Below, in pieces: positions 26,387 to 37,742 of a DNA stretch of 50,679 nucleotides. Where the stretch lies: NCBI GenBank assembly GCA_038120765.1, contig JAYOMI010000015.1, positions 1 to 50,679 of the forward strand, given 5' to 3'. Within the stretch, counting starts at the first letter, position 1, and each line of letters begins with the position of its first letter. The stretch is from CAXBCP01 sp038120765 (lineage in GTDB: Bacteria > Pseudomonadota > Alphaproteobacteria > MPNO01 > UBA830). The translations under genes and the position numbers were made by a program. The notes under the pieces were generated by a model. That model did not search any database, had not been told where the DNA came from, and saw nothing but the letters and a program-made list of their open reading frames with translations.

Positions 26387-28270
26387 ATGAACCGACTGAC
26401 CCTGTCCCTCATCGCCATTGCCGCCGTCGCGGCAGGCGCGCTGGCCCTTACCGCACCGGCAGACGCACAGGACGCCGAACCGCGTCACGGCCTCAGCGTC
26501 TTTGGCGATCTCAAATACCCGGACGGCTTTTCCCATTTCGCCTATGTGAACCCGGATGCGCCGAAGGGCGGCCGGATAAAAGTCCCCGGCCTCGATACGT
26601 TCGAGACGGTTCATCCGTTTATCCTGAAAGGCCGCAAGGAAATCCTCGCCGAAGGGCTGCTGTTCGACACGCTGATGGCGCGCTCTTTCGACGAGCCGGA
26701 TTCCTATTACGGGCTCGTCGCCCGGACCGTCGAACAGCCGGCGGACAAGACATGGGTGGCGTTCAATATCGACCCGCGAGCGAAATTCCATGACGGCACG
26801 CAGATTACCGCCGACGATATCGTCTTCACCTTCAAAGCCCTGACAAAGGACGGCCATCCGCGCTACCGGATCAATTTCCGCGACGTCGAACGCGCCGAAG
26901 CGACATCGCCGGGCCGCGTCAAATTCACCTTCAAGCCCGGCACGCACCGGGATCTGCCGACACGCCTCGCCTCCCTGCCGGTCCTGTCGAAGGCCTATTA
27001 CGACAAGGTCGAATTCGACAGGACGACGTTCGAAGCCCCGCTGGCGAGCGGGCCCTACCGGGTGAAGGATTTCGAACCCGGCCGCTCCATCACCTATGGC
27101 CGGGTCGAGGACTACTGGGCGAAGGATCTGCCCGTCAGCCGCGGCCGGTTCAATTTCGACGAAATCACGGTGGAGTATTACCGGGACCGGGAAGTCGCGT
27201 TCCAGGCGTTCTTTTCGAACCAGTACGATTACCGCGAGGAATTCACCTCGCGCCAATGGGCGATCCAGTACGACGAACCGCCGGTCAACAAGGGACTCAT
27301 TGTGCGCGAGACCCTGCCGGACGAAACCCCTTCCGGCGTACAGGCCTTTATCCTGAACCTGCGGCGCGACAAGTTCAAAGATATCCGGGTGCGCACGGCG
27401 ATGGATCTCGCCTTCGATTTCGAATGGACCAACCGCACGCTGTTCTACGACCTGTATGAACGCACCAATTCGATGTTCGAGAATTCGGCTCTCGCCGCCC
27501 GTCAACCGCCCTCGGCGGACGAGCTGGCCCTGCTGGAGCCGTTCCGCGGGCAGGTGCCGGACGAAGTCTTCACCACGCCCTTCATGTCGCCGAAGAACGA
27601 CGGCACCGGCCGCATCCGGGGAAGCCTGCGCAAGGCGAACAGGCTGCTCAAGGACGCGGGATACGAAATCCGCGACGGCATCCTCGTAAACGGCGGGGGC
27701 GAGCCGCTCGAGGTCGAATTCCTGCTTTTTGAATCGAGCTTCAAGCGGATCATCAATCCGATGATCCGCAACCTGAAACGCCTCGGCATCCAGGCAAGCA
27801 TCCGCATCGTCGATGTGGCGAACTTCAAGCGCCGCCAGGACAGTTTCGATTTCGATGTGGTGGTGCGCCGGATATCGCAACCGCTGACGCCGGGCCTGGA
27901 ACAGCGGAACTATTTCGGATCGGAATTCGCAAACGTCGAGGGCTCTTTCAACATCAGCGGCGTTCAGGACCCCGTGGTCGACGCGCTGATCGAGAAAGTG
28001 ATTTCCGCCGAGACGCGCGATGCGCTGACCACGGCGGTGCGGGCGCTCGACCGGGTCCTGATGTGGAACCGCTTCGTCATCACCCAGTGGTACAAGGGCT
28101 CGCACAACGTGGCTTACTGGAACAAGTTCAGCCGCCCGGCAAGGTCGCCGAAATTCGATCCCGGCGTCCTCGACACATGGTGGTACGACGCGGCCAAGGC
28201 GACGATGATCGAGAACGGGGAAGCCCCGCCGCCGCCGCCGGGCGCGCTGCCCCCGCCCGGCCGGAAATAG
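26387..28270 (+). CDS. Periplasmic peptide-type ABC binding protein (YejA-like), second copy
   Basis: 627 residues. Signal peptide MNRLTLSLIAIAAVAAGALA is cut near ADAQD. The same order of motifs as the preceding gene is seen: PKGGRIKV, FHDGTQITADDIVFTF, MDLAFDFEWTNRTLFY and a C-terminal WYKGSHNVAYWNKF. The two proteins align along their whole length with moderate identity, so this is an old tandem duplication and not a recent copy. It has a proline-rich end (PPPPPGALPPPG). It starts 36 bases after the first copy and 18 bases before yejB. The pair may widen the substrate range of one transporter. Confidence 0.9.
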   Translation: MNRLTLSLIAIAAVAAGALALTAPADAQDAEPRHGLSVFGDLKYPDGFSHFAYVNPDAPKGGRIKVPGLDTFETVHPFILKGRKEILAEGLLFDTLMARSFDEPDSYYGLVARTVEQPADKTWVAFNIDPRAKFHDGTQITADDIVFTFKALTKDGHPRYRINFRDVERAEATSPGRVKFTFKPGTHRDLPTRLASLPVLSKAYYDKVEFDRTTFEAPLASGPYRVKDFEPGRSITYGRVEDYWAKDLPVSRGRFNFDEITVEYYRDREVAFQAFFSNQYDYREEFTSRQWAIQYDEPPVNKGLIVRETLPDETPSGVQAFILNLRRDKFKDIRVRTAMDLAFDFEWTNRTLFYDLYERTNSMFENSALAARQPPSADELALLEPFRGQVPDEVFTTPFMSPKNDGTGRIRGSLRKANRLLKDAGYEIRDGILVNGGGEPLEVEFLLFESSFKRIINPMIRNLKRLGIQASIRIVDVANFKRRQDSFDFDVVVRRISQPLTPGLEQRNYFGSEFANVEGSFNISGVQDPVVDALIEKVISAETRDALTTAVRALDRVLMWNRFVITQWYKGSHNVAYWNKFSRPARSPKFDPGVLDTWWYDAAKATMIENGEAPPPPPGALPPPGRK

Positions 28271-28288
28271 CGGGAAGAACGGAACCGA

Positions 28289-29398
28289 ATGCTCGCTTAT
28301 ATCGTCCGCCGGCTTGCCCTGATGATCCCGACCCTGCTCGGGATCATGATCATCAATTTCGCCCTCGTGCCGCTGGCGCCCGGCGGGCCGAGCGTTCTGA
28401 TCATCGCCGAGGTCCCCGGCACCGATGCCGGCTCCACCGGCCGGATCAGCGGCGGCGGCAGCGAATTGTCGGGGGGCAATACATCGGCTTCGGCTTCCGC
28501 GTCGACCGCCGATAGCGGCTATCGCGGCGCGCAGGGGCTGGACCCCGAATTCATCAAGGATCTGGAACGCCAGTTCGGGTTCGACAAGCCGCTGCATGAA
28601 CGCTTCCTGAAAATGATGGGCGATTTTATCGTCTTCGACTTCGGCACCAGCTTTTTCCGGGACGAGACCGTGATCGACCTCGTGTTGTCGAAAATGCCGG
28701 TCTCCATATCGCTTGGGCTCTGGACCACGCTGATCGTCTACCTGGTGTGTATCCCGCTCGGCATCCGCAAGGCGGTAAAGGACGGCACACGGTTCGATAT
28801 CTGGACGACGACGCTCCTTACCATCGGGTTCGCGATCCCGTCCTTCGTGATGGCGATCCTGCTGATCGTGCTGTTCGCGGGCGGCAGTTTTCTCGACATC
28901 TTCCCCCTGCGCGGTCTGGTGTCGGAGGATTTCGAAGAACTCTCGCTGGGCGGCCAGATCCTGGATTACCTGTGGCATCTGGTGCTGCCGATCACGGCGC
29001 TGGTGCTCGGCGGATTCCTGTCGCTGACCATGCTGACCAAGAATTCCTATCTCGACCAGATCAACATGCTCTATGTCCAGACCGCGCGCGCCAAGGGCCT
29101 GAGCGAACGCCGCGTGATGTACGGCCACGTGTTCCGCAACGCGATGCTGATCGTCATCGCCGGATTCCCGAGCGCCTTTATCGGCATCCTGTTTACCGGC
29201 GCCATGCTGATCGAGATTATCTTCTCGCTCGACGGGCTCGGCCTGCTGGGCTTCGAGGCGGCGATCAAGCGCGATTATCCGATCATGTTCGCGACCGTCT
29301 ATTTCTTCACGCTGCTCGGCCTGCTGATGAACCTTGTCGGCGACCTGATGTACACGATCATCGACCCGCGGATCGATTTCGAGGGCCGTCATGTCTGA
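28289..29398 (+). CDS. yejB: Peptide ABC transporter permease YejB
   Basis: 369 residues. The N-terminal helix is MLAYIVRRLALMIPTLLGIM. A periplasmic loop carries a Gly/Ser-rich insert (about residues 48-75) seen in alphaproteobacterial homologues. The binding-protein-dependent transport domain ends with the EAA-like loop ARAKGLSERRVMYGHVFRNA, which contacts the ATPase. It pairs with YejE in the membrane. Its stop overlaps the yejE start by eight bases, which indicates coupled translation. Confidence 0.94.
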   Translation: MLAYIVRRLALMIPTLLGIMIINFALVPLAPGGPSVLIIAEVPGTDAGSTGRISGGGSELSGGNTSASASASTADSGYRGAQGLDPEFIKDLERQFGFDKPLHERFLKMMGDFIVFDFGTSFFRDETVIDLVLSKMPVSISLGLWTTLIVYLVCIPLGIRKAVKDGTRFDIWTTTLLTIGFAIPSFVMAILLIVLFAGGSFLDIFPLRGLVSEDFEELSLGGQILDYLWHLVLPITALVLGGFLSLTMLTKNSYLDQINMLYVQTARAKGLSERRVMYGHVFRNAMLIVIAGFPSAFIGILFTGAMLIEIIFSLDGLGLLGFEAAIKRDYPIMFATVYFFTLLGLLMNLVGDLMYTIIDPRIDFEGRHV

Positions 29399-30486
29399 GG
29401 TTTCGGCAGACATCGCGCCTGCCGGCCAGAGCGACACGGTCCTGCACCCGCGATTCCTGGGGTTCCGGATATCGCCGCTGAACGCTCGCCGGCTGGCGAA
29501 TTTCCGCCGCAACAAGCGCGGACGCTGGGCGCTCTGGGCGTTCCTTGTCCTGTTTCTCGGCACGCTCCCGGCGGAGTTCATCGCCAATGACCGCCCGCTC
29601 GTGGTCTGGTACGAGGGGTCTCTGTATACGCCGGTGCTCAACACCTATCCGGAGACCGTCTTCGGCGGCGATTTCGAGACCGAGGCGGAATACCGCGAAC
29701 CCGACGTCCAGGACCTGATCACCGCCAAGGGCGGCTGGATGCTCTGGCCGTTGATCCCCTACAGCTACAAGACGGTGAACCTGAACCTGAAGGTCCCCGC
29801 CCCGGCGCCGCCGTCGGGCGATAACTGGCTGGGCACCGACGACCAGGGACGCGACGTGCTGGCCCGCGTGATTTACGGGTTCCGGATATCCGTTCTGTTC
29901 GGACTGATCCTGACCGTGATCGGATCGGTCATCGGCATCGTCGCGGGCGCGTTCCAGGGCTATTTCGGCGGCTGGCTGGATCTGCTTTTCCAGCGCTTTA
30001 TCGAGATATGGGGCGGGCTGCCCCAGCTCTATATCCTGATCATCCTCTCCAGCGTCATCATTCCCGGGTTCTGGACGCTGTTGCTGATCCTGCTGCTGTT
30101 CGGCTGGACGTCGCTGGTCGGCGTTGTCCGCGCCGAATTCCTGCGCGCCCGCAATTTCGAATTCGTCAAGGCGGCCCGCGCGCTCGGCGTCGGCAACGTG
30201 ACGATCATGTTCCGCCACGTGCTGCCCAATGCGATGGTCGCGACGCTGACCTTCCTGCCGCTGATCCTGACGGGCTCGATCACCAGCCTGACCGCGCTCG
30301 ACTTCCTCGGCCTCGGCCTGCCGCCCGGCTCGCCGTCGCTGGGCGAACTGCTCCAGCAGGGCAAGTCGAACCTGCAGGCGCCGTGGCTCGGGCTGACGTC
30401 GACCATCAGCATCTCGCTGACCCTGATTCTGCTGATCTTCGTCGGCGAGGCGGTGCGCGATGCGTTCGATCCGCGAAAGACGTTCA

Positions 30487-30494
<8 letters not shown>
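29391..30494 (+). CDS. yejE: Peptide ABC transporter permease YejE
   Basis: 367 residues, ATG at 29391 inside the end of yejB. The family opening RRLANFRRNKRGRWALW lies before the first helix, and the periplasmic region contains NWLGTDDQGRDVLARVIYGF, a DppC/OppC signature. The EAA loop is ARALGVGNVTIMFRHVLPNA. Five or six helices are visible. It is the second membrane subunit. Its final codons overlap the yejF start at 30487 by eight bases. Confidence 0.94.
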
Positions 30495-32118
<1,624 letters not shown>

Positions 32119-32152
32119 GCAGCGCCAGCGCCTCTCACCGAACGACAGAACG

Positions 32153-32190
32153 AAAACGGCGGCCCCCTATCCGGGGCCGCCGTTTTGCGA
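32153..32190. terminator. Bidirectional rho-independent terminator after yejF
   Basis: AAAACGGCGGCCCC (32153-32166) and GGGGCCGCCGTTTT (32173-32186) form a perfect 14-base-pair stem with a 6-base loop. A-run and T-run at the two ends let it work for both yejF and the convergent PEP-CTERM gene. Confidence 0.92.
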
Positions 32191-32217
32191 AGAAGCAAGA
32201 AAGAGGGCTGTTCCGGT

Positions 32218-33111
32218 CTACGCGGCCTTGCGGCGGGCGGCGGCGATGCCGGCGAGCCCGATGACAAAGATCACGATCATTCCCGGTTCGGGAACCGGAA
32301 TCTGTTCCTGAATTTCCTGCACCTTGATCGCGACAAAGGCCGACGTGAAGGACTGGGCCGTCAGGCCGCCCGCACGCAGGAGATTAAGATCCCAGGTCGC
32401 GCCGCCATTCGCGAGCGCGAGACCGGCATAATCGGTTTCTGTCGCGCCGGCCCCGTTTCCGACCAGCCCCACCGTATCGGTGATAAAACCGCCGGCGCCA
32501 TCGGCGACATAGGCGGCACCGCCTGAATCCACGCCGATGACATTGCTCGAGTTGTTGTCGCTGGTATACGGATTATTGACCACCGCGTTCAGCAGCGCGT
32601 TATTGGTGGCGAGTTGTGTGAGCGTCGAGGCAAGGCTGAGGGATCCGTTGAAGACGTCACGATCCTCGTCCGTCACCAGGATGACGTTCGTTGCGGTGGC
32701 GCCGTTCGTGCCAAACGTGAGATTACTGAATCCGAAATCGATCCCCGCATACCCGTCTTCGAAGCTGCCATTCGTCAGCAGCGTAGACGTCGCCGNNNNN
32801 NNNNNCGCCGCGCCAAAACTGGCCGCGGTACAGAAATTGCTGACCACACGGGGCGCACCGCCGCCGCTGGACTGTCCGAAACCGACCAGTCCGTAGTTAC
32901 CCGTGATGCCAAGACCCGACAGCGCGCTATCGAGAGACGATATCATGCCGGAAAGCCACGCATGCTCCCCGCCCATCGAACCGGACTCGTCTACGACAAC
33001 CATTACATCGATTGCGGCGGCCTAGGCATTGTCTGCCGGTGCGCTTACCGCCATACCCGCTGCGAAGACCGGGACGGCAAGATATTTGGAAAATTTGCTG
33101 AAGAATCTCAT
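32218..33111 (-). pseudogene. von Willebrand A / PEP-CTERM surface protein, interrupted by in-frame TAG
   Basis: Read from the ATG at 33111 (AAGG a few bases upstream), the frame encodes a signal peptide MRFFSKFSKYLAVPVFAAGM ending ADNA, then a TAG at 33022-33024. It continues in the same frame with AAAIDVMVVVDESGSMGG, the MIDAS start of a vWA domain. ILVTDEDRD follows, and then a C-terminal VPEPG motif, hydrophobic helix and RRKAA (PEP-CTERM sorting signal). An assembly gap of ten Ns (32796-32805) lies inside. Translation could restart at 33003, but the product would lack its signal peptide. It may be a true nonsense mutation, an assembly error, or suppressed; the gap makes error plausible. 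Confidence 0.7.
32796..32805. other. Assembly gap (run of ten N)
   Basis: Ten undefined bases within the vWA/PEP-CTERM gene. The reading frame matches on both sides if the gap is taken at face value, but the true length is unknown. Confidence 0.99.
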
Positions 33112-33296
33112 CGGAACTAACCTTTTTTGTCTTCTGTTTAGCGATGTTTCGTGGTGTTGCGGTGAGGGATGCAATAACCGTGCCAATATTTTTATGCAAA
33201 TATTTCAATTGGTTAAATAATTACTGAGACAGAACGCGCCAAAAGCGTAAAAAATTCCGACGGTGCTTGAATACCTTTGCTGCCCTGGGGGCAGCC

Positions 33297-33704
33297 TCAG
33301 TACGCCGGGTCCTCGGGCGGCGTTTGCGGCGGCGTGCCCGCCTCGAACGGGGTCGGGCTGTCCAGTTCGCGCCCCGCTTCCGACACCTGGTCGGCGAATT
33401 CGGACAGGAACACGGCGCCTTTCACCGTGCGCTGGACCTCGATGCTGCGGCGGTCGTAATCGTCGCGCCGGCGGCGCACGAAACCCAGCTGGCCGAGCCG
33501 GTCCAGCGCCCGCGAAATGGCCGGCTTGGAAATATTGAGCCCCTCCGACAGGCCGCGCACGGTATGCGGCGGGGTCTGAGTATAGACAGTCAGCAGGATC
33601 GCCATCTGGCGCGCCGACAGATCGGGCCCGTCGCCCCGAACGCTGGCGCTGAGCGCGTCCCGCCACAATGCCAGCGCGTCGTCCTGATTGAGATAAACCG
33701 GCAT
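33297..33704 (-). CDS. MarR-type winged-helix regulator (third)
   Basis: 135 residues. The helix-turn-helix is at HTVRGLSEGLNISKPAISRALDRL and the wing at RRRRDDYDRRSIEVQRTV. The N-terminal dimer helices are shorter than in typical MarR proteins and the tail is proline-rich (PFEAGTPPQTPPEDPAY). No clear palindrome is visible upstream, and the nearest gene it could control (GST) is divergent, 240 bases away. The target is unknown. Confidence 0.75.
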   Translation of the reverse strand: MPVYLNQDDALALWRDALSASVRGDGPDLSARQMAILLTVYTQTPPHTVRGLSEGLNISKPAISRALDRLGQLGFVRRRRDDYDRRSIEVQRTVKGAVFLSEFADQVSEAGRELDSPTPFEAGTPPQTPPEDPAY

Positions 33705-33889
33705 GATCGCATTGTCCGTCTGAGTTCAGGCCCGTTCGGCTCCGTCCGTGTTCCGGCAGCAAGCCCCCGCCGGATTTTTCTAATTCGTTACGCAGCCGGA
33801 TCGAGTGTAGCCGAATCAACCCAGCGCCGCATCACAGGTCTTGACGCATCGCGCTGCCGGCCTGACAAAGGTGACACGCCAATGGCGCG

Positions 33890-33930
33890 CCGAATACCGC
33901 AGGCCTGATACCGCAGGCCGAATACCGGAT
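33890..33930. repeat. Short imperfect tandem repeat upstream of the GST gene
   Basis: The unit ATACCGCAGGCC(T/G)A occurs about three times in a row (33893-33926), the last copy degenerate. It is the only structure I see in the 240-base gap 33705-33944. Confidence 0.5.
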
Positions 33931-33944
33931 ACAGGGGATAACGA

Positions 33945-34544
33945 ATGACCATGAAACTACTTTCGCGCGGACCGTCGCCTTTCGGCCGGAAGGGCATCTT
34001 CGCGATCGCCCATCTCGACCTCTCGGACCTCGTCGGGGTCGGCGAGCCTGAGGGCGAGGACAGCCTGCGGGTGCTCAATCCGCTGGCGAAAGTACCGGCG
34101 CTGATCATCGAGGACGGCACGGCCCTGTTCGACAGCCGCGTGATCGTGGAATATCTGGATACGCTGGCCGGCGGCGGCAAGATCATTCCGGCCGAAACCG
34201 GCGCGCGCTTCAAGGCCCTGCGCGAGGCGGCGCTTGCCGACGGTATTATCGAAGCCGCCCTGCTGGTCACCTATGAGGGCCGCTACCGCCCCGACCAGAC
34301 GCCCTACGAACCCTGGCTCGATTTCCAGCGCGGCAAGATCCAGCGCGGCATGGCGGCGATGGCCGACGCCCCGCCCGCGATCGCGCCGCTGACCGTCGGC
34401 GGTATCGGCCTCGCCATCGCGCTGGAATACATCGATTTCCGCGAACAGTACGACTGGCGCCCCGAATTTCCCGCCCTCGTGACCTGGCTGGACGATTTCA
34501 ACGCCGCCCATCCGCTCTTTGCCGACAGCACGCCGGGCGCCTGA
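33945..34544 (+). CDS. Glutathione S-transferase family protein
   Basis: 199 residues. The N-terminal thioredoxin-like domain opens MKLLSRGPSPFGRK, with S/P in the glutathione-site region, then NPLAKVPALIIEDGTALFDSRVIVEYLD containing the cis-proline (VPAL) and the D-S-R glutathione-binding motif. An all-helical C-terminal domain follows. A downstream in-frame ATG two codons on is an equally good start. It probably conjugates or reduces small electrophiles; the substrate is unknown. It is convergent with thpR, six bases apart. Confidence 0.88.
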   Translation: MTMKLLSRGPSPFGRKGIFAIAHLDLSDLVGVGEPEGEDSLRVLNPLAKVPALIIEDGTALFDSRVIVEYLDTLAGGGKIIPAETGARFKALREAALADGIIEAALLVTYEGRYRPDQTPYEPWLDFQRGKIQRGMAAMADAPPAIAPLTVGGIGLAIALEYIDFREQYDWRPEFPALVTWLDDFNAAHPLFADSTPGA

Positions 34545-34550
34545 CACCCT

Positions 34551-35135
34551 TCAGGCGTCGTCCGGTTCATCGAGCGGGAACGATTCCAGCGGCAGGTAAT
34601 CGGCGCCGTTCCGGCCGAGATGGCTCTCATACAGGATGAATTCCCGCGCCTCGAACGGCACGGCGAAGAAGCCGCCCTGCGCTTCCAGCCATCGCAGGAT
34701 GCGCCCCGCCGATGCATCGCGGCCGCGGTTGCGCCCGCCGCCCGGGCCGGCGCTGAACCACGCCAGGGTGACATGGGGCGTGTATTTGCGGCCCTCCGGC
34801 GGCAGGCCGGTACCGATCAGGGCACGGTCGATTTTTTCATGCAGCGCAACCAGCGCGTCCGACCGCTCCACCCCGGCCCACAGCGCGCGGGTGCGCGACT
34901 CGTTGCCGAAACGCCCGGCGCCGGAGACCGTGACGGGAAACGCCCCGGTGCGGATGCCATCCAGCGCCGCGGCGATATCCCGGGCGCGGTCTTCGGGCAC
35001 CTCGCCGATAAAGCGCAGCGTGATGTGCAGGTTGTGCGGCGCCACCCAGCGCGCGCCGTCGATCCCGCCCTGCAGGGCGGTCAGTCGCCGGCGAAGGTCA
35101 TCGGGCAGGCCGAGTGCTGTGAAAAGACGGATCAT
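34551..35135 (-). CDS. thpR: RNA 2',3'-cyclic phosphodiesterase ThpR
   Basis: 194 residues with two HxTL catalytic motifs, HITLRF (about residue 37) and HVTLAW (about residue 120). The spacing matches the LigT/2H phosphoesterase fold, and RLFTALGLP is the usual opening. The family hydrolyses 2',3'-cyclic phosphates of RNA to 2'-phosphates and can ligate tRNA halves in vitro. It follows the FIST gene by 17 bases, so the two are probably cotranscribed. Confidence 0.92.
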   Translation of the reverse strand: MIRLFTALGLPDDLRRRLTALQGGIDGARWVAPHNLHITLRFIGEVPEDRARDIAAALDGIRTGAFPVTVSGAGRFGNESRTRALWAGVERSDALVALHEKIDRALIGTGLPPEGRKYTPHVTLAWFSAGPGGGRNRGRDASAGRILRWLEAQGGFFAVPFEAREFILYESHLGRNGADYLPLESFPLDEPDDA

Positions 35136-35152
35136 GGACGAAGCGCACGGAT

Positions 35153-36331
35153 TTACAGGATCAGCGTCAGCACGCCGGTATAGCTGTACAGCCGGTTTTT
35201 CGAGATCTCGCCATTGGCGAAGAAACCGACCACCGGCACGTCGTCGCCGAGCACCGCCTGAACCGCTTTCATTTCCTCGGACCCGCCGCCGAACAGGTTG
35301 GGGCCGCGCGCGACGCAGGAATAATACAGCGCGGCTTTCGGCCGGGTCCCGGCGCGGCCGATGACGTCGGCCAGCATGCGGTCGAGGTCCTCGGCGGCGG
35401 CGGCGCCGTCCCGGCGGACGAACATCACCCGGTCGCCGGCGGAGATGCGCTCGCCGATCGCCACCAGCCTGTTGTCGGGATCGATACCGACGATATTGCG
35501 CACCAGATAGTCTCCCGAATTCCCACTCGCCTCGCCACCCGAAGCGCCTGCACCATCCTCGAGCGGGTCATCGCCCGAGATCGGCAGCGCCGCATGGATA
35601 TAGCCGCTGACCCGTTCGAGGTTGCGCGACAGAACCTCGCCGATATCCTCGCGGAAGACATCGAGCGCCGGCCGGCCGTCGAGCTCCACGAGAATATTTT
35701 CTTCCGAGCGGGTGACGGTGTGAATACCGCCGACCGGCGTACAGCCCTGGCTGAGACCGGTGACGGTGCGGATATCGTCGCCGAACAGCACGCCCGAGAC
35801 GCCGCCCTCGGTCAGGCGGTCGGCGATCTGCGCCTGCCTGCCGCGCGATGCGGTCAGCCCGCCGACAACGAACGCGTCCGTATCGTCGGTAATCGCGTTC
35901 AGGATATCGGCGATATAGGCATTGCGCGGATCGGCATGGACAATGCCCAGCGTGGGATTCGCGCGGCCCGCCCAGTTCATCACATTGTCGGGCAGCGGAT
36001 CGCCGGGGGTGTCCACGGTCGGCAGGATACGGAACGACTCGTCGGGCAATACGCCGAGCATCGCCACCATCGCCGGCGTCTCGAAATACTCCCTGCCGCC
36101 CACCATCACGCCGAACCCCACCGTGCCGACCCAGTGGGCGACGCCCGTCTCGTCGCGCAGCCGGTCGGCGATCAGGGGCAGGTCGCCGTCCAGCGTGTCG
36201 GTGACATAGACAAATCCGAGATTGGCGCCCGGCGGCACCTCGCCGATCTGCGCCAGGCACGACGTCGTGAGCGTCTCCCAGTCTGCATCGGCGGCATGAC
36301 CCAGACGGAACGTCTGAAGGGCGGTTTCCAT
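35153..36331 (-). CDS. FIST-domain sensory protein
   Basis: 392 residues with FIST N-terminal (about 35-225, containing VGTVGFGVMVGG and FVVGGLTASRG) and FIST C-terminal (about 230-380, containing ALYYSCVARGPNLFGG and GFFANGEISKN) domains. FIST modules are proposed small-ligand sensors, often attached to signalling domains; here they stand alone without a kinase or transporter part. A Gly/Ser/Ala-rich insert lies near residues 258-272. It sits between tesA and thpR, with a start preceded by an AGGAGT site. Confidence 0.85.
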   Translation of the reverse strand: METALQTFRLGHAADADWETLTTSCLAQIGEVPPGANLGFVYVTDTLDGDLPLIADRLRDETGVAHWVGTVGFGVMVGGREYFETPAMVAMLGVLPDESFRILPTVDTPGDPLPDNVMNWAGRANPTLGIVHADPRNAYIADILNAITDDTDAFVVGGLTASRGRQAQIADRLTEGGVSGVLFGDDIRTVTGLSQGCTPVGGIHTVTRSEENILVELDGRPALDVFREDIGEVLSRNLERVSGYIHAALPISGDDPLEDGAGASGGEASGNSGDYLVRNIVGIDPDNRLVAIGERISAGDRVMFVRRDGAAAAEDLDRMLADVIGRAGTRPKAALYYSCVARGPNLFGGGSEEMKAVQAVLGDDVPVVGFFANGEISKNRLYSYTGVLTLIL

Positions 36332-36333
36332 GG

Positions 36334-37018
<685 letters not shown>

Positions 37019-37038
<20 letters not shown>

Positions 37039-37723
37039 ACGGGAACCCATGGTTCTCCTGGACGGTGTTGAGCTTAAGCTGGACAGTGAAGCCGGTTCCG
37101 TCAACATCCTGAAAGGGATTAATCTTGAAATAGCCGCCGGCGAGACGGTCAGCATGGTGGGACCGTCGGGTTCCGGCAAGACATCCATGATGATGCTGAT
37201 CGGCGGGCTGGAGCGCCAGACCGGCGGCGGCGTCCATGTCGCCGGGCACGACCTGTCCAAGCTGGACGAGGACGGGCTGGCGCGGTTCCGCCGCGACAAT
37301 GTGGGGATCGTCTTCCAGAACTTTCACCTCGTCCCGACCATGAGCGCGATGGAAAACGTCGCGATTCCGGTCGAGCTTGCCGGGTTCGACAATGCGTTCG
37401 ACCGGGCGCGCGCCGCCCTGTCGTCGGTCGGGCTCGACCACCGTCTGACGCATTATCCGGGCCAGCTGTCGGGCGGCGAACAGCAGCGCGTCGCCCTTGC
37501 CCGCGCCATCGTCGCCGAGCCGCGCCTGATCCTCGCGGACGAGCCGACGGGGAACCTCGACGGCGGCACCGGCGATTCGGTGATGGAACTGCTGTTTTCG
37601 CTGCGCGCCGACCACGGCGCCACCCTGTTGCTCATCACCCATAATCCCGCCCTCGCCGAACAATGCGGGCGGGTCATCGAGCTGCAGGACGGCCTGATCG
37701 GCGCCGACCGGGCGGTCGCGTGA
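37019..37723 (+). CDS. ybbA: ABC transporter ATP-binding protein YbbA
   Basis: 234 residues from the ATG at 37019, after GGAG at 37011-37014. An alternative start at MVLLDGV (37049) would remove the overlap with tesA. Walker A is GPSGSGKT (48-55), the signature LSGGEQQRVALARAI and Walker B ILADEPTGN. It belongs to the LolD/MacB-like ATPase group that works with FtsX-type permeases. The partner permease ybbP starts 19 bases downstream. Confidence 0.92.
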
Positions 37724-37742
37724 AGGCTTCGGGAACCGCGCC

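Noticed and set aside
25643..29644. A 1333-codon open frame on the minus strand opposite the transporter genes
   Set aside because: The plus strand encodes clear paralogous binding proteins and permease with signal peptides and family motifs. The minus frame has low-complexity, His/Asp/Arg-heavy sequence typical of the antisense of GC-rich genes.
32796..32805. Possible frameshift caused by the N run
   Set aside because: Frames on both sides agree at face value; the gap length is unknown, so nothing can be concluded.
33022..33024. TAG as a dedicated pyrrolysine codon
   Set aside because: No pyrrolysine genes in the window, and the position at a signal-peptide boundary does not resemble known pyrrolysine proteins.
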